DNA from: Bacillota bacterium
GTDB taxonomy: Bacteria; Bacillota; Clostridia; Christensenellales; Aristaeellaceae
Length of the DNA: 6,291 bases
Direction: 5' to 3'
NCBI GenBank assembly: GCA_023458835.1
Contig: JAEWWY010000398.1
Span: forward strand, 1 to 6,291
Made by a program: the position numbers and the translations under genes. This document shows, piece by piece, positions 5,428-6,291 of the stretch. Every line of letters starts with the position of its first letter. The first letter of the stretch is position 1. The notes under the pieces were generated by a model. It was not told the DNA's origin, did no database searches, and was given only the letters and a program-made list of their open reading frames with translations.

Positions 5428-6093
5428 ATGGCGCGCGTATTGGTGGTGGACGATGAGGCGGCCATCCGGGAACTGATTCAAATGCATTTATGCCTGGTGG
5501 GTCACACTGCGCTGATGGCGGAGGATGCGGACACCGCGGAAGCGGAGCTTGATAAAGGCGCGGATATCGCCCTTCTGGACATCATGCTGCCGGGGCGGGA
5601 CGGGTTTATCCTGGCCCGGAAGTGCTTTGACCTGAATGTGCCGGTGATCTTTCTGACCGCCAAAACGGCGGTCTCCGACCGGGTGCGGGGGCTTCAAATG
5701 GGCGCCGACGACTATATATTAAAGCCTTTCGAGCCGGCGGAGGTGCTGGCCCGCATCGACGCGGTGCTGCGTAGGACCGGGCAGCAGCAGGAAACATATC
5801 AGGATAAGCGCCTGCGGGTGGATTTCAGCGCCCGCCAAGCCATGATGGATGGGCAGCCCCTGCCCCTTACCGCCCAGGAGTATGATCTGTTGCGGGTATT
5901 GATCACCCAGCGGAACATTGCCTTAAGCCGGGAGCAGCTTTTGCGCATGGCCTGGGGATACGACTATGTGGGCGAGACAAGAACCGTGGATGTGCACATC
6001 CAGCGGCTTCGGCGCAAGCTGAATGCCGACTGCATTGAAACGGTGTACAAATTCGGCTACCGCTTTACGCCTATGGGGAGGGAAACGGCATGA
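5428..6093 (+). CDS. OmpR/PhoB-family response regulator
   Basis: The 221-residue product has a receiver domain at about 2-115 and a winged-helix DNA-binding domain at about 128-216. Receiver residues are complete: acidic pair Asp8/Asp9, phosphoacceptor Asp51 in LLDIMLPGRDG, switch Thr77, aromatic switch Tyr96 and Lys99 in LKPF. The output domain shows LTAQEYDLLRVL (147-158), the recognition helix region RTVDVHIQRLRRKL (185-198) and the wing YKFGYRF (207-213), all typical of the family. The start at 5428 is used because the family begins a few residues before the DDE motif and GGAAGG lies 11 nt upstream; a longer reading from 5218 would run through the terminator and promoter. Its stop codon overlaps the kinase start (ATGA), so the pair is translationally coupled. 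The sequence does not identify its stimulus or regulon, and no specific name is justified. Confidence 0.95.
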   Translation: MARVLVVDDEAAIRELIQMHLCLVGHTALMAEDADTAEAELDKGADIALLDIMLPGRDGFILARKCFDLNVPVIFLTAKTAVSDRVRGLQMGADDYILKPFEPAEVLARIDAVLRRTGQQQETYQDKRLRVDFSARQAMMDGQPLPLTAQEYDLLRVLITQRNIALSREQLLRMAWGYDYVGETRTVDVHIQRLRRKLNADCIETVYKFGYRFTPMGRETA

Positions 6094-6291
6094 AGCTTCG
6101 CCACCGGCTGCTGCTGATGATGCTGGCGGTATTTTTGCCGCTGCTGAGCCTTGGGACGGGAATCATCATTGAGCAAAGCTTTACTTCCGCCGTCCATACG
6201 GAAAGGGACAGGGCGCTGACGGAGGCCGCCGTCATATCCTCGGCCATCTACCAAAGGGCGTGGAATATGGAGCTTCAGCAATTGCGGGATG
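6090..6291 (+). CDS. Sensor histidine kinase, N-terminal part, cut by window edge
   Basis: Only 67 codons are present, and the gene continues beyond the right edge. The protein begins MKLRHRL, followed by a transmembrane segment at about 7-27, then a charged, helical, probably extracytoplasmic region (ERDRALTEAAVISSAIYQ). This is the usual beginning of a membrane sensor kinase whose first helix acts as an uncleaved anchor. No HAMP, dimerisation His or ATP-binding motif is visible because the gene is truncated by the window, so the kinase call rests on its ATGA overlap with a response regulator and on this N-terminal architecture. Confidence 0.8.
   Translation, partial: MKLRHRLLLMMLAVFLPLLSLGTGIIIEQSFTSAVHTERDRALTEAAVISSAIYQRAWNMELQQLRD

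Overview
The window looks like chromosome from a fairly GC-rich Gram-positive bacterium, most likely Bacillota, class Clostridia. The evidence is a Soj/Spo0J-type parA-parB pair, secreted cell-wall enzymes with Sec signal peptides, purine-rich ribosome binding sites, sigma-A-type promoters and a structured intergenic repeat of a kind I associate with gut Clostridia. The taxonomic placement is inference; no ribosomal RNA or other marker is present.

Layout. Positions 1-634 hold no intact gene: there is a short open tail at the left edge, a possible decayed glyoxalase/VOC relic (about 182-318), and a 125-bp inverted-repeat element (381-505). One hairpin of that element is followed by a T-run on the minus strand and could end the cupin transcript. 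A small single-domain cupin (635-973, minus) comes next, then a 222-bp gap with one exact DnaA-box match, then parB (1196-2053, minus) and parA (2114-2878, minus), transcribed from a well-formed promoter upstream of parA.

Divergent from parA, a near-consensus extended -10 promoter (3017-3045) drives two secreted proteins that probably form an operon: a serine beta-lactamase/PBP4*-like hydrolase (3096-4271) and an NlpC/P60-type cysteine peptidase (4309-5130). Both folds usually act on peptidoglycan or its peptides, so a joint cell-envelope role is reasonable but unproven. A 297-bp gap then holds two hairpins (the second terminator-like), an extended -10 promoter and a TTACA-type direct repeat that could be a response-regulator operator. 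An OmpR/PhoB-family response regulator (5428-6093) follows, overlapping by ATGA the start of a membrane protein cut by the window edge, which is by position and N-terminus a sensor histidine kinase.

Four annotated starts differ from the longest possible ORF: cupin, parB, the serine hydrolase and the response regulator. In each case a ribosome binding site, protein family length or promoter position supports the shorter form. I see no tRNA, rRNA, CRISPR array, transposase or clearly new multi-gene system. The most useful leads are the inverted-repeat element, the insertion in the NlpC/P60 domain, the candidate operator and the VOC relic.
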